Shown: piece by piece, positions 1 through 11,548 of the stretch
Numbering within the stretch: the first letter of the stretch is position 1
Layout: the number at the start of each line of letters is the position of its first letter
Assembly: GCA_028641055.1 (NCBI GenBank)
Contig: CM054062.1
Span: 239,602,528-239,666,527, forward strand
Length of the DNA: 64,000 nt
Source of the DNA: Alopecurus myosuroides
Taxonomy: Eukaryota > Streptophyta > Magnoliopsida > Poales > Poaceae
Direction: 5' to 3'
The notes under the pieces: model-generated
What the model was told of the DNA's origin: nothing
The model's database searches: none
The model's input: the letters and a program-made list of their open reading frames with translations, nothing else
Program-made: the position numbers and the translations under genes

Positions 1-331
1 TGAGTACCATTTTAGAAGCTCAAATGAGGTTGAAAACATCATAACTAGATTGCATTTGTTATTTTGAGCAATTTGGTATATAACTTTTAATTTCCCAATT
101 TTAGTGAATAAAAACTTATTTTCTCCATTTTAAATGATTAAACAATATTAAATAAAGCCATTTTTTGGACTTTCTCAAACATATATGAAAATGACATATA
201 TGGGTAGAGAACATTTTTCTGATCATTTTGGTAGCTCACTTCTATTTTTCTGAATTATAAAACAAAAGTTATTGATTTTACAAATTTCATCATTTTTCTG
301 GAATTTAATGAAATTCTGAAAATAGGGAAAA

Positions 332-362
332 TGACATCACTGTGATGTCACTGTGACATCAC
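332..362. repeat. Two overlapping near-perfect palindromes
   Basis: TGACATCAC (332-340) pairs with GTGATGTCA (342-350) across one base. GTGATGTCAC (342-351) pairs again with GTGACATCAC (353-362) across one base. The middle arm can therefore pair either left or right. It lies just beside the GC-rich block of the LTR. The function is unknown; it could be a transcription-factor site cluster or a slippage product. Confidence 0.7.
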
Positions 363-603
363 AGTCCCCTGTTCTTCACAATTAAGCTCGAATTCGATCA
401 AATTCGTCTATGATTTCCAAATTGGAGGCCAAGGGAAGGTGCAGCGGCTTAAGGGGATCATGTAGGTGGTATGGGGTGACCAAATGGTCACCGGAGAAGC
501 TCGCCGGCGTCCATGGCGCGGCGGCGGCCGGCGGACTACGGCGAACGGCCAAACCGGAGTGGGTGCGGGCGAATGAAGGGCATGGGGAGGACGGCAACCT
601 CAC

Positions 604-865
604 CGTGAATACGTAGGGGATGTCGGGGAGGCGAGGAGGGGCCGGAGTCGGCCGGAATTCTCCACGGCGGCCGGCGGCCGGAGTTCGGAAGGATGCCGCG
701 ATTGAGGAACTCCAGGGCGTCCCGGCTTGCGCGCGAGCTCGAGGGAATAGAGGAGGACACGACGGGGTCGATGGAAAGCTTCACGGGGCGCGAGAGCGGT
801 CGGAGCGACGACGGCGACCGGCGGCCCGCCCGACTAGGGTTTCGGTTTAGGGTTCGGTTGCTCAA
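604..865 (-). other. GC-rich LTR exon-like ORF with phase-1 splice donor
   Basis: A minus-strand frame is open from 865 through a perfect-looking donor, CACG|GTGAGG, with the last exon base at 604. In that frame the final G is the first base of a split codon (phase 1). No ATG lies in the open stretch, so the start is unknown or lost. The same donor phase is seen in three other LTRs of this window (59208, 28193, 16909). The matching acceptor would lie left of the window. This is an inference from pattern; it may be non-coding leader. Confidence 0.3.
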
Positions 866-1393
866 GGGAGCGAGGAAGAGAATCGAGGGGATAGGGAGAG
901 AGAGGGGAGCACGGCGCTCTCTCCTGGGGGGTCACCTGCGCGGGGGAAGGCGGTAGCAGCACGTGGCGACGACGAATTCCACGGCAGCCATGCAGCTGCT
1001 CCGATTGTCACAGGTTGAAGATGATGATTTTGCAAAAACCCCCTACTGGTTTTAAGTTTTACAGTCTAGTCCTTTACTCTTTGAAAACAGAACAAGAACA
1101 AAGTTTTGAGGGCCTTTTTATGAACAGAAAAATTGGCAAAAATACATTTTGGAAACCTTATGAAATTTGCAAGCTCACCATGTATTTGCTTTCCAAAATT
1201 GAAATTATTTTTAGAACAAAATTTGTGTGATCACTTTAAGTGGTTTTTGGGAAAGTTTCATTTAAAATTCAAATTAAAACTTGGTTCGAATTTTTCATGC
1301 ATGCTATGACATGAACACACACCACACCTCTCTGTTAGCAAAACAGGGATGTTACAACCACCACCATCACATCCATTGTAGGAGCATGCCATT

Positions 1394-2032
1394 GTGCCTA
1401 GTATTGTTTCTTGTGATATACAGGTTACTTTTGAAGAAAGAGAGCCACCTCAAGTACAACCTGCATCACCACTTGAGATAGATGAATCAGTACCTAGTAA
1501 ATCTGAGGAGGACGTCATTGATATTGGTGCTGATTTGGAGCTTCCACCTGCGAGTAGAAATTTTTGTGAGTTTATTAACGTGCTAGTTGATTCTTGTGAG
1601 TTGATAACCACATATAGCTCACAAACGTGTGATAATTTAAATAATTCGAATTTTGAGCATGTGGTTTTGATTTCACATAAAGAAGTGCTTACTAAAATAT
1701 CACCTATTAATATTTTGTATTCCATCAAGTTATATGAACCAATTACTGTGCAATGTGCTATGAATAGGATTGCTGAAATTTCATATCTCAATTCTAGCAC
1801 TCATACTACTTGTTGCACTTTTAATTTGGTTGGTGACTATAACATGAATGAAAATTTTATGGTGGATCACATATGTATTACTTGTGATAGAATTGCTGAA
1901 TTGAACATTGTGTTACCTCGGTTGGATGGTTTAGAATTTGATAAATATGAGCATAATGTTACACATATGTTTGATTTACCAAAAACTTTGATAAATACAT
2001 ATGCTACTGATTTGTACTTCACTTATATATGA
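1394..2032 (+). CDS. Unassigned AT-rich ORF, 212 aa
   Basis: This is an open frame of 212 codons in a compositionally distinct AT-rich stretch. The product is acidic at the N-terminus (many Glu and Asp around residues 15-50), then rich in Asn, Ile, Cys and Thr with scattered Cys-His pairs. I see no signal peptide, membrane segment or known catalytic motif. A further open frame follows at 2036-2356 (ATG-poor, similar composition), so the original reading may have been longer and is broken at the TGA near 2030. It sits between the Tekay-like LTR end (1356) and a truncated Athila-type LTR (from about 2272). It is most likely interior sequence of a decayed retrotransposon. I cannot name its family or function. 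Confidence 0.35.
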   Translation: MPSIVSCDIQVTFEEREPPQVQPASPLEIDESVPSKSEEDVIDIGADLELPPASRNFCEFINVLVDSCELITTYSSQTCDNLNNSNFEHVVLISHKEVLTKISPINILYSIKLYEPITVQCAMNRIAEISYLNSSTHTTCCTFNLVGDYNMNENFMVDHICITCDRIAELNIVLPRLDGLEFDKYEHNVTHMFDLPKTLINTYATDLYFTYI

Positions 2033-2271
2033 AAATTGAGTTGCAATTTACATAATAAAGATAACAAAAATGTTAAAACAATTGGGTGTACTACTAGAAC
2101 TAAATTTGATCATAGATCTTTTGTGAGAACACTTGATTTAATATTAAACAATAAAAAATTATACATAGATGTTTCTCCTTATGATCATGATTTTAAGAGC
2201 TTCACTTATACTTGCAATTGTGATTGCTATTTGATGAGATGCTATTTGTTTTCATATGACGATATTATTTT
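2033..2271 (+). other. AT-rich continuation of the unassigned ORF region
   Basis: The composition matches 1394-2032 and a second frame (2036-2356) is open, but its last 30 codons run into the LTR fragment starting near 2272. It is probably the tail of the same decayed coding region. No other feature is seen. Confidence 0.4.
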
Positions 2272-2551
2272 CCACACGGTACGTTTAACCTCTTTGTGTT
2301 CAGCAAAACCGGTGAGATTGACAACCTCACTGCTTCGTTGGGGCAAAGTGATTTGATTGTGTTGTGTAGGTTCCACGTTGCTTCTGAACCGGTAGTGCGC
2401 CCTGCCACCTCAGCCGCATCAACCTTCGGAAGTGATTTCTTTCTCCTACTGGTCGATTCAACCTTGGTTTCTTTCCGAGGAAAACTTGCTATTTTGCTCT
2501 TCATACTTTCCTCTTGGGATCTCCCAACGAACGTGTGTTACACACGCATCA
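2272..2551 (+). mobile_element. 3'-terminal fragment of the 5' LTR of element A
   Basis: It ends in CA at 2551, ten bases before the primer binding site, the usual spacing in Athila-type elements (11 in the inner one here). The left limit, about 2272, is judged from a change in composition. The LTR start seen at 29980 is missing, so most of this LTR was deleted or replaced by the AT-rich stretch on its left. Confidence 0.65.
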
Positions 2552-2561
2552 AGCTAATTTC

Positions 2562-2579
2562 TGGCGCCGTTGCCGGGGA
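2562..2579 (+). promoter_or_regulatory. tRNA primer binding site of element A
   Basis: TGGCGCCGTTGCCGGGGA follows the LTR end by ten bases. This motif is the usual Asp-type tRNA primer site of Athila-class elements. It fixes the plus orientation of element A. Confidence 0.85.
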
Positions 2580-3832
2580 AAAAGAGGATTTCTGCAAGGG
2601 GAATCTCTCACTTCCAATCTCTTTACTTTGTTTTAGTTTTGCTTAGTTTATTTTATTTTGTCTTGTTTGCTTCTCTTTATCAAAAACATAAAAAAAAACC
2701 CAGTTCTTATGCTAGTTGTTGTTTTTATCCTGTTTTTAATCTTGCTAAAATGAGTGTTCCTGAAGTTGAGGTTCGTTCTTTTAAACAACAAGGGGGAGAA
2801 AGTTTGAAAGATGCTTGGTATAGAATAAGTGATGCTCATCATAGATGTACTAAGAAATATTCCACTTTAATTCTTCTTAGGGATTATTATGTTGGCATTA
2901 CTAGCTGGTATAGGTATATTCTAGACACTCTTACAGGTGGTAATTTTGTGGGAACTCCTGATTTGGAAGCCTGTAATTTAATTGAAAGTTTAGTTGGAAC
3001 ACCACCTACAAAGGTTGTTAAACTGAGATCACTTTAGATGATGTTATTAAAAATCTAAACTCTATGGAGAAAAATTTGCCAAATTTCCTTGACAATGCTA
3101 TCAAAGTTAATGAATCAATAGTAAGTATCAACAAGAGAATTACTGTTTTAGAGGCTAGCAATATCCATGATAGTCAAAACATGAGGATTGGTAAATCAGA
3201 GCAAGATATGGAAACTTTAAGCTCAACTTTTTCTTCTCTTAAGTTTAAGAGGGAGAAAACTTCTATGGGAAAAGAGAAAAAAATTATGTATGTCCCCAAG
3301 GTACCTAAACCAAAACCCCCTAATATGCTTAAAATTAATAAAACTTTTAGTGAAACTAAAAGTGATTTGCATGTTGAATCATCTTCAGGGGTACCTAAAG
3401 TACCAATTTCTACAAGTGGTGTTTTGGAGGAAATTATTTATTTGGATGCTTCTTCACTTGAAAACACTTGATTCTATTTTTCTGGGCCTAGCTAGAAGGC
3501 ATTAAAGAAAAGCACTTCGTGGGAGATAACCCATGGTTTTATTTTTTTTCTTTGTTTTTCTCTGTTTTTTTAGTCAAGGGGTTGTATACTTCTGTAGCAA
3601 CTCCTTTGTATCTTTATTTTCATGTATTAGTTGTGCCAAGTAAAGTTTCTAGCGAAAGTTGGAGTTGGTTTTGGATTTCTGCGCAGGAAACAGATTTCTG
3701 ATGTCCACTGTAAAAAATCGCATAATTCACAGAAAAATCAAAATGACCTGAATTTTTTTGTGCTTATTCCATAGTTAATTCCGAAACTTTTTAATTCCTT
3801 ATGTTTTTCGATCTGAGAAATTTAAGTGCACC
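2578..3832 (+). repeat. Tandem duplication, unit 1 (1255 bp)
   Basis: This unit is repeated head-to-tail at 3833-5085. By eye the two differ only in the A-run at the junction (five versus four) and one base (CAATC here, CATC in unit 2). Both contain the whole broken gag. GAAAA is present at the left edge, the junction and the right edge, so it is the likely recombination micro-homology. Confidence 0.9.
2750..3471 (+). pseudogene. Short broken gag of element A, copy 1
   Basis: ATG at 2750 opens a frame of 95 codons to 3037 with a gag-like core (LKDAWYRISDAHHR, LRDYYVGI, WYRYILD). A one-base shift near 3020 moves reading to another frame, which stays open to 3471 and holds a coiled-coil-like stretch (NAIKVNESIVSINKRITVLEA) and a Lys/Pro-rich tail (KVPKPKPPN). 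No zinc knuckle, protease or polymerase follows. The protein is about 240 residues in all, much shorter than a full Gypsy gag, and the break makes it non-functional as it stands. The same break is in copy 2, so it predates the duplication. Confidence 0.7.
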
Positions 3833-5085
3833 GAAAAGAGGATTTCTGCAAGGGGAATCTCTCACTTCCATCTCTTTACTTTGTTTTAGTTTTGCTTAGT
3901 TTATTTTATTTTGTCTTGTTTGCTTCTCTTTATCAAAAACATAAAAAAAAACCCAGTTCTTATGCTAGTTGTTGTTTTTATCCTGTTTTTAATCTTGCTA
4001 AAATGAGTGTTCCTGAAGTTGAGGTTCGTTCTTTTAAACAACAAGGGGGAGAAAGTTTGAAAGATGCTTGGTATAGAATAAGTGATGCTCATCATAGATG
4101 TACTAAGAAATATTCCACTTTAATTCTTCTTAGGGATTATTATGTTGGCATTACTAGCTGGTATAGGTATATTCTAGACACTCTTACAGGTGGTAATTTT
4201 GTGGGAACTCCTGATTTGGAAGCCTGTAATTTAATTGAAAGTTTAGTTGGAACACCACCTACAAAGGTTGTTAAACTGAGATCACTTTAGATGATGTTAT
4301 TAAAAATCTAAACTCTATGGAGAAAAATTTGCCAAATTTCCTTGACAATGCTATCAAAGTTAATGAATCAATAGTAAGTATCAACAAGAGAATTACTGTT
4401 TTAGAGGCTAGCAATATCCATGATAGTCAAAACATGAGGATTGGTAAATCAGAGCAAGATATGGAAACTTTAAGCTCAACTTTTTCTTCTCTTAAGTTTA
4501 AGAGGGAGAAAACTTCTATGGGAAAAGAGAAAAAAATTATGTATGTCCCCAAGGTACCTAAACCAAAACCCCCTAATATGCTTAAAATTAATAAAACTTT
4601 TAGTGAAACTAAAAGTGATTTGCATGTTGAATCATCTTCAGGGGTACCTAAAGTACCAATTTCTACAAGTGGTGTTTTGGAGGAAATTATTTATTTGGAT
4701 GCTTCTTCACTTGAAAACACTTGATTCTATTTTTCTGGGCCTAGCTAGAAGGCATTAAAGAAAAGCACTTCGTGGGAGATAACCCATGGTTTTATTTTTT
4801 TTCTTTGTTTTTCTCTGTTTTTTTAGTCAAGGGGTTGTATACTTCTGTAGCAACTCCTTTGTATCTTTATTTTCATGTATTAGTTGTGCCAAGTAAAGTT
4901 TCTAGCGAAAGTTGGAGTTGGTTTTGGATTTCTGCGCAGGAAACAGATTTCTGATGTCCACTGTAAAAAATCGCATAATTCACAGAAAAATCAAAATGAC
5001 CTGAATTTTTTTGTGCTTATTCCATAGTTAATTCCGAAACTTTTTAATTCCTTATGTTTTTCGATCTGAGAAATTTAAGTGCACC
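3833..5085 (+). repeat. Tandem duplication, unit 2 (1253 bp)
   Basis: This is the second, near-identical copy of 2578-3832. The junction reads ACCGAAAAGAGG, joining the right end of the unit to its left end through GAAAA. The original sequence resumes after 5085 with GAAAAAATCC. Confidence 0.9.
4003..4724 (+). pseudogene. Short broken gag of element A, copy 2
   Basis: This is the tandem copy of the reading at 2750-3471, displaced by 1253 bp. The translated frames (4003-4290 and 4317-4724) are identical to those of copy 1, including the frame break. It has no separate promoter and simply lies in the duplicated unit. Confidence 0.7.
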
Positions 5086-5434
5086 GAAAAAATCCGTTTT
5101 TACAGACTGTTCTGGTTTTGACAAATTCTGCCTTTTTGCTTGCATTCTCTCTTTTACTATGTCGACTGGATTTCTTTGCTCCAGAAAACATCAGTGTCTG
5201 TAGCTAATGTTTAAAAGTATCAATAGAACTTGTGCCCTTGCAGAACCCATGAATTTTTGATTGTGCACTAATCCTCTAATGCGAATTACTTTGAGTGTGG
5301 TGTGAAGGAAGTTTTCAAGGGTCAAGAGAAGAGGGTGATATAATGTGATCAAGAAGAGTGCAAAGTCAAAGCTTGGGGATGCCCGTGTGGTTCATCCCAA
5401 AAAATTCTAAGAAGACTCAAGCGTATAAACTTGG
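5086..5434 (+). other. Non-coding interior of element A before the first insertion
   Basis: This is AT-rich sequence with no convincing frame. It continues after the nested element at 19369, sharing the target site GGATT. Confidence 0.7.
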
Positions 5435-5439
5435 GGATT
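5435..5439. repeat. Target-site duplication GGATT (left)
   Basis: GGATT lies directly left of the LTR start TGTGGGG at 5440 and is matched by GGATT at 19364-19368. Confidence 0.9.
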
Positions 5440-8400
5440 TGTGGGGACCCCAGACTAGCAGTCCGAGACCTCCAGTATGCATACATTCACGATCCCATGA
5501 TGAGTTAGTCGTGAACAACATACTCGAGTTGGCCTTTCAGATTACAACATCCACTACACGATTACACGGCTTACACAACTGGTCACATAACTCAGTTGAA
5601 AACAACTGCCACGCAGGACAGGAACACAAACTAAAACAACGGAAGTCTACAAAACACACTCGTGGTAAACCCAAATCATGCCATGACTACCTACATGCTA
5701 CTGACTCAGAGACATTCCTAGTTCGCGTAGTCGTCAGCGACACCATCTTCTTCAGGTTCTCCGGGTTCCTGCTCAGAGTCTGGCTAAGACAATAGCCAGG
5801 GACGAAACTATTGTGAGTACATTGGAATGTACTCGCAAGACACCCCAAATGAAAGCTAAACATGCAGGTATGCATATATATAGGTGGTAGGAAGGCTGTA
5901 ATTAAGGCTCAACTAGCCATGATGAATTGAAGACACATCATGGTTGCACAAGTTTCAGTTGTTTTTGTTGAAGAAGATACTTCAAAAGATATTTTATTTC
6001 TCTTGTAGATATTGCATGTCCACAAGGTTTTGATAAAGCATTCTAAATAAAAGAAAGTTTTTCTTTGCAAAACTTCTTGGAAGGTCACATCTTCAAGATC
6101 ATCATTTACCGGTACCTCAAAGGTACAATCATTCCCTTTCCACGTACCTCCCAGGTACAATTCTAAAACACTTTCCAGCTTTTTGAAAACATTGACACAA
6201 TGCTAGCTACATGGCCATTCAACTGCCCAGATCCGAGGACGCGGCTATTCTGAATAGTTTTACTCTTCACAGGTGTACACAATCCACAAGATCCAGTACA
6301 TCCGCCGTGAACAACCACAGACTGTCCAAGACAGTATGCAAACACCAGATAACTGGTCCTAACTATCCACTATGCAAGCGCTAGTAAATGGCTACCTCTT
6401 CAAATGGGTTTGTTCTCCCCGGCACCGAGTGAGTCAGCCGTATCGATCCGGTTTCCCCTGACAACACACTGCCATGACAGGAGACCCAACTGTTGCAACC
6501 GGTGGCGCACTTAATCCCACACTCTGAATGTCCCATTCTTTCCTTTCTGGCGACAATTCGGTTCAGGGGACTCCAACTCCTATAGCACATTGAGGTAGAC
6601 ATGGACTAACACCGACAAGCTTCTAGATAGACCCCGTTCCCATATTGGGGTAATGTGGCAGCACGGCTTGGTTGTCCGGCGAATACTAGGTCATGTGTCA
6701 TTTTGGAAAACAAGTCGAAAACATTTCCTTCTTCACAAACCTCCCTCGGACAAGGTCCCACCTTTCCTCGGGGTTTTTCCAAGATTTTGCTTTCAAAAAC
6801 ATCAAGTTAAAATGTCCACTAAGGGACTTAAGTGAATGAAGTGATGATACTAAAATATCTAAAGGGCTTGGTAACACCAAGATTATATAGTGGATAAAGC
6901 ATAATAGATACATAAAATAGACAGTGGTGTAGTCCACTTGAGGAAATAGTTTTTGAATCAACTTTTGTAAAACTTCAAAAGTAAAACATGCATGATAGAT
7001 AATGATAAGTAAAACAACAACAACAAGCATTTAGAGTGGCTTTCCTTGGCACTGGTCTTGGTCTTGCTCTTGAAATAAACAATAGTTGCAATAAAAACCT
7101 CTCCGGGAAATAATACCGTCCTCGTTATCTAACGTCGTAAACTCAAAAAGGAAAACACCCAATTAGAACCAAACAAAGGCGAGCACTTGATAACAAGATA
7201 CATACAGAAAGCATTTCATCAACCAAGTATAATCACAAACAATATTACGAGGGTGCACATTAACAAGCAAAACATGCACACACAACACACACGAATAACG
7301 CTAGAATTGATGCTATGGATCCTCAACCAAAATGGCATAACTTCAGTGGGTGTGCCACTCTCATATCATGCTCAAATAAGGTTAAATGACTCTCTGGTCA
7401 TTCAAGAGGATGATCAAAATAACAAGAAAACAACCTAGGAACACATACACATGCATAGTAAAATAATAAAAAGCAATACTACAAGCCCATAGTGACACAT
7501 GCTTGTTATAAACATGGAGAAATAATATAACCAGTAGCTAAGCAACCTAATAACAGAGAAAAATCAATACCAAACCTACCATGGCATCACTCAATTCATG
7601 AAAATAATCATGGAGCAAAACAACTATTAAAACTAGACATGAAAAAGGGCTATTTAGACAAGTAGACATGCATAACCATAAGAGATCATTAAGCAAGATT
7701 TACTCTAAAATGATGGATCTGTATGATAGAATCCAAATAACATAGAAAAAAACACCTAGATATGATATTAATATCAAAATAACAATCTAATAAACACCTC
7801 AAAAATTACGCATGCAAATAACAACTTATGGCAGAAAATCAACTAAAACTAGCATGGCATGCCAAAATGATCTAGACCTTATTCAATCATGCAAGCAAGT
7901 ATAACATGCAAGAATAACAGTAGCTATGCTATGGAAAACAGTACTAAATCATTTATTCAAGCCATCATAGTAATAAGAAGAATAAGAATACTTAACCTAT
8001 TTATACTAGGAAAACACCCCATGAGAATAAAATCCTAACAAGCATGGTTTTCACACACAAACCCTATAATGCTAGTGAAACACTCAAAACACATCTCAAA
8101 CATGAATTAATAACTCACACATGCTAGGAATCAATTTTATAACAGAAACAATATAACACACAATTTAATAAAGGCGTAGCAATAATATGCAGAAAAGAGC
8201 TAAACACTAAATATTGCACCAAGGCTATTCTGTAACTCCTAAAATCATGAAAATCTAGTCTAAGGTGCTCCTAGTCACTAGAAAACCAACACAAGTGGAT
8301 TCACATAAAAATTCATCACCAATAAAATTAAACAATTCACAGAAGTGCTCTCTGGCCTAAAACTAACATGCATGTCATTTTCACACCACAACTGAAGTCA

Positions 8401-11400
8401 ACAAAAGGCCAACTGCCACAGATAGACATTTTCAAGGGCTACTCATAACAGTTGAGTTTGCATGTTTTGGATACATAAAACTCAAGTTAATAAATAAATG
8501 GTGTTAATGAGTGCTTCTGCCACTTATTTTATTTCTCCTAAAATACAGCAGAAAACCCAGATCTACAAGTTGGAGATGGTTAAGATTTTGTAGATCTACC
8601 TCTGTGATTTTTAGTTTGTCAAGATTTGCTTATTAGCATTTTTATTTGGATTTAAACCAAACATCCAGAAACAGATCTGTAGGGAAAATGGAAAACAACG
8701 TGCAGGAAAAGAGTAGAGGGCCGGATCTGCGAGTTGGGCCGGCCTGCCAGGAGTTCTCCTGCGCGGGAAAAGTTCAAACTCGGGGTTGGGCCGCGGCCAG
8801 GCCAGCCCATTGGTGACAGGAGCGGCGTTGAGGGTTATGCTGTCGTTGGATTCAGATCCAACGCGCAGGGGTGTTCCACGTCGCAAGTGGCCGACGGCGA
8901 CCAATAAGTGGCGGCGGAAACAGGAGCAGAGGCGGAGCAGTCGCCGGAGATTCGCTGTAGGCCACTCCGGATCTCCATTGGAAGCGCATCAAGCACCAAA
9001 CGGCTCCGGGAGACGCCGCGAATCCCATGCCCCTAGTGGCTCACGAGGGGAAAGCTTCTGCGCTGGGGTTCCTCGGGCCAGCGGCGGCCAAGCGGGGTCG
9101 GGGATGGTGCCATCCCTGCGATGGATAGGAAACAAGATTAATGCGGGAGAGATGCGATTGGGGGCGAACCCAGTACAAAGAAAGAAACAAGAGAGGCGGA
9201 GGCCCTCTGTATCGAGCTAGAGACAAGCTCGGTAAGCTGCATCCATGGCGGACCGGGAGGAGCACTCTCCACGCCAAGCTCAGCAGGAAGTAACCTGCGC
9301 GGAAGATATGCCATGGAGATAGTTTCCTCCTTTCGAGAGGGAAAGAGAGGAGGAGGTCCGAGACGAGTGGAAAATGGAGCTCCCCACTTTCACCCGCGGG
9401 TATTCGATAGAGAACCGAGGGAGAAGGAGAGCGATATGGGGGAAGCGAGGGGCACGGGTGTGCTTGAGGAGATCCCGTGAGGTGTCTAGACAAGGAGATC
9501 TTATGAGGGGAGCTGCCCATGCGTAGGAATGCGCGCGACGTGTCGAGGATGTTCTGGGTGCCATGGCCAGCGCACAAGCTACGAGGAAGGAGACAAGGGG
9601 AAGGGGTATGCTCTCGCCAGGCAGTCACTAGGGCCGAGAGGAGCCTTCTGGCGCAAGGGTTTCTCAAGTGGTGCACTGTGGTGGTGGATGAGAAAATGGG
9701 TGGTGATCACTCCCTTGTCCATTTGTTGTTGGCTGTGATAGGAAGAGAAAGGAGTAGGTAGACCATGTATAGGGTGTTGAGGGACTAAAAGCCACTGTCC
9801 AGCTGCCGGAGAGAGGAAGGGAGGGGGTGGAAATAGTCCAGGATATGCCTGCTCTCAATAGTGACCAAAAAGATCAGAGAGGGTTTTCGATGGTTTTCTC
9901 CAAATTTTTGAACAGAAAATATGTTCAAGATTGTGTGCATTGGATAGAGGATGAAAATGGAGTCTAGGGATGGTGGTCTCAAGCTTTTCTAAAAATATTT
10001 CTTTCACAAAATTTTGGGAATTCAAAAATGGCAGAAACAGTTTTTAAATGTTTTCTCCAAAATTTACAACACAACTTGCAAATATTTTTGTACAAATAAG
10101 TCCCACATGACCATAGACATGTTGGGTAATGTTTCCAAGATTTCAGCAAATACTTTCCTTCACAAAATATTTTAAAATCCATTTCTGGACTTTTGGAAAA
10201 TAGAAAATGATAAATAGTAAAATGCTTTCAAAACAAATATTTTTGAGTTGGGATGAGAGAGTATATAATATAGGTCTCAAAAGTGATTTTTAATAAGCAA
10301 CTCTTTTGAAAATATGTGAGGAACCAAGTGAAAAAGGGTGAAAACAGGGGTTTATTTAATAGGCTAAAAACCATGAGGAAAGAACACTTAAATGGCCATT
10401 GAAAAGTAGATGGACCATATAGAGGTGATATATAAGTCATGAAGATGACAAGGGTAGGTTTATTGGGCTTGAAAACAATAAGGAGTTATTTTGAGTAACA
10501 CAGAAAAAGTGCATCAAGATAACATGGATATGATCAATATTTAGGGATGGCTTCTAAAGGACTTTGAAAGGAGATACCAAAGTGTTTCAATATACAGAAT
10601 AACAACATGGATAGATAGCATAGATATATACAATGATATGTATGATGGTGCATTGATGATTAGCTCAAGATTTGTCATAGAAGCCTGTCTCCAAAGTTGG
10701 AGATTTTTAAGAAAACAGAAGATGATATGGACATGAGATGGAATATGGTATTGATGTTTGATCTTGTTATAACTAGGTTTTATTTATGTAAAACAACACA
10801 CATTAATCAACAAACATAAATAAATACTTCAAAGCGAACACAAGATAAGATCACACAACAAGTAGATAAAATAACAAGACACACAAGATCACTCAAACAA
10901 CTGAGTTCTTCAATTTAATTTCCAGGTGTTTTTCTCAAGTGTTAATTTTAGGTAGTGATCAAGATATACCATGACAAGAGGATTTTGTAAAGAGATTCAG
11001 CTCTAAAGTTGTCATTCCCAAAAGAATATAATTGAGGTAAAACACAGGGGTAACATAGTCCCCTCACATTGTTTTTGCAGAAGAAGGAAGTGAGAAGGAG
11101 TTTTTGAAATACTTGCAAAAACATCTTGGTTGAAAACAGGTTGGAGATGATTACCTCCAAAATACTTTTCATATATTTTTGGAAATTATCTTTTGTTTTC
11201 TCAAAACTTGGCCCTTGGGTTTCTTCTAAAATCAAAAATATTTTTAAAAAGCTTTTGCGAAAAGAGTGTGATGGATGAAGATGATAAGCTTTCTTGTCAT
11301 GACTTGATCGCAAGGGTTGTGTTTTAAGAAAGTTATGGTCATTGGTTTTTAATGTTAGTTTTTAACAAACTCAAACAAAAATACAATCAACAAGCAAATA

Positions 11401-11509
11401 GAAAATAAACACAAGCATTAGTCAAATCTATTAAAAAGTTTTTGTTGGCCCTGATTTTTGGGTTATTGAAAACAAGTTTTTCCTGTCTTCCAAAACTTGG
11501 GCTGTGACA
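5440..11509 (-). mobile_element. 3' LTR of element B (6070 bp)
   Basis: It runs from TGTGGGG at 5440 to GTGACA at 11509; on the minus strand it starts TGTCACAGCCC. It contains a GC-rich block at about 8690-9640 and long AT-rich flanks. The frames seen on both strands of the GC block are not supported as genes. An exon-like acidic frame lies at 5718-5779. Confidence 0.9.
5718..5779 (-). other. Acidic terminal exon-like segment in the LTR of element B (copy 1)
   Basis: On the minus strand an acceptor-like CTTAGCCAG is followed at 5779 by a frame whose first codon is split as G|AC. It encodes 19 mostly acidic residues (SEQEPGEPEEDGVADDYAN) and ends in TAG at 5720-5718. The same layout and phase occur in the other Tekay-like LTRs of the window. 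Coding status is inferred. Confidence 0.35.
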
Positions 11510-11510
11510 G

Positions 11511-11523
11511 CTCTTCCCCCCTT
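11511..11523 (-). promoter_or_regulatory. Polypurine tract of element B
   Basis: On the minus strand AAGGGGGGAAGAG directly precedes the 3' LTR. It marks the plus-strand priming site and the element's orientation. Confidence 0.8.
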
Positions 11524-11528
11524 AAAAT

Positions 11529-11548
11529 GAATCTCGTCCCCGAGATTC
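11529..11548. repeat. Hairpin beside the polypurine tract of element B
   Basis: GAATCTCG (11529-11536) and CGAGATTC (11541-11548) are perfect arms around TCCC. A matching hairpin lies at the same place in the coding Tekay element (60752-60768). Confidence 0.75.

Larger units (their letters stand above)
1..1356 (-). mobile_element. Right end of a Tekay-like LTR, cut by the window edge
   Basis: On the minus strand this stretch begins with TGTAACATCCC at 1356, the same kind of start as the LTRs at 20599, 29383 and 60732. It then has about 340 bp of AT-rich sequence, a GC-rich block (about 410-1010) and more AT-rich sequence running off the window. The GC block reads gene-like on the minus strand, with ACCCTAAACC-type leader motifs. 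Position 1356 is the 5' boundary of the LTR. The right flank (ACCAC at 1357-1361) is neither a primer site nor a polypurine tract, so this is either the outer end of a 5' LTR or a solo LTR. Clade assignment is by resemblance only. Confidence 0.65.

Noticed and set aside
8786..9220. Long plus-strand ORF in the GC-rich block of element B
   Set aside because: It is opposite to the element's transcription and in very GC-rich sequence, where stops are rare. The counterpart in the other LTR is shorter and shifted.
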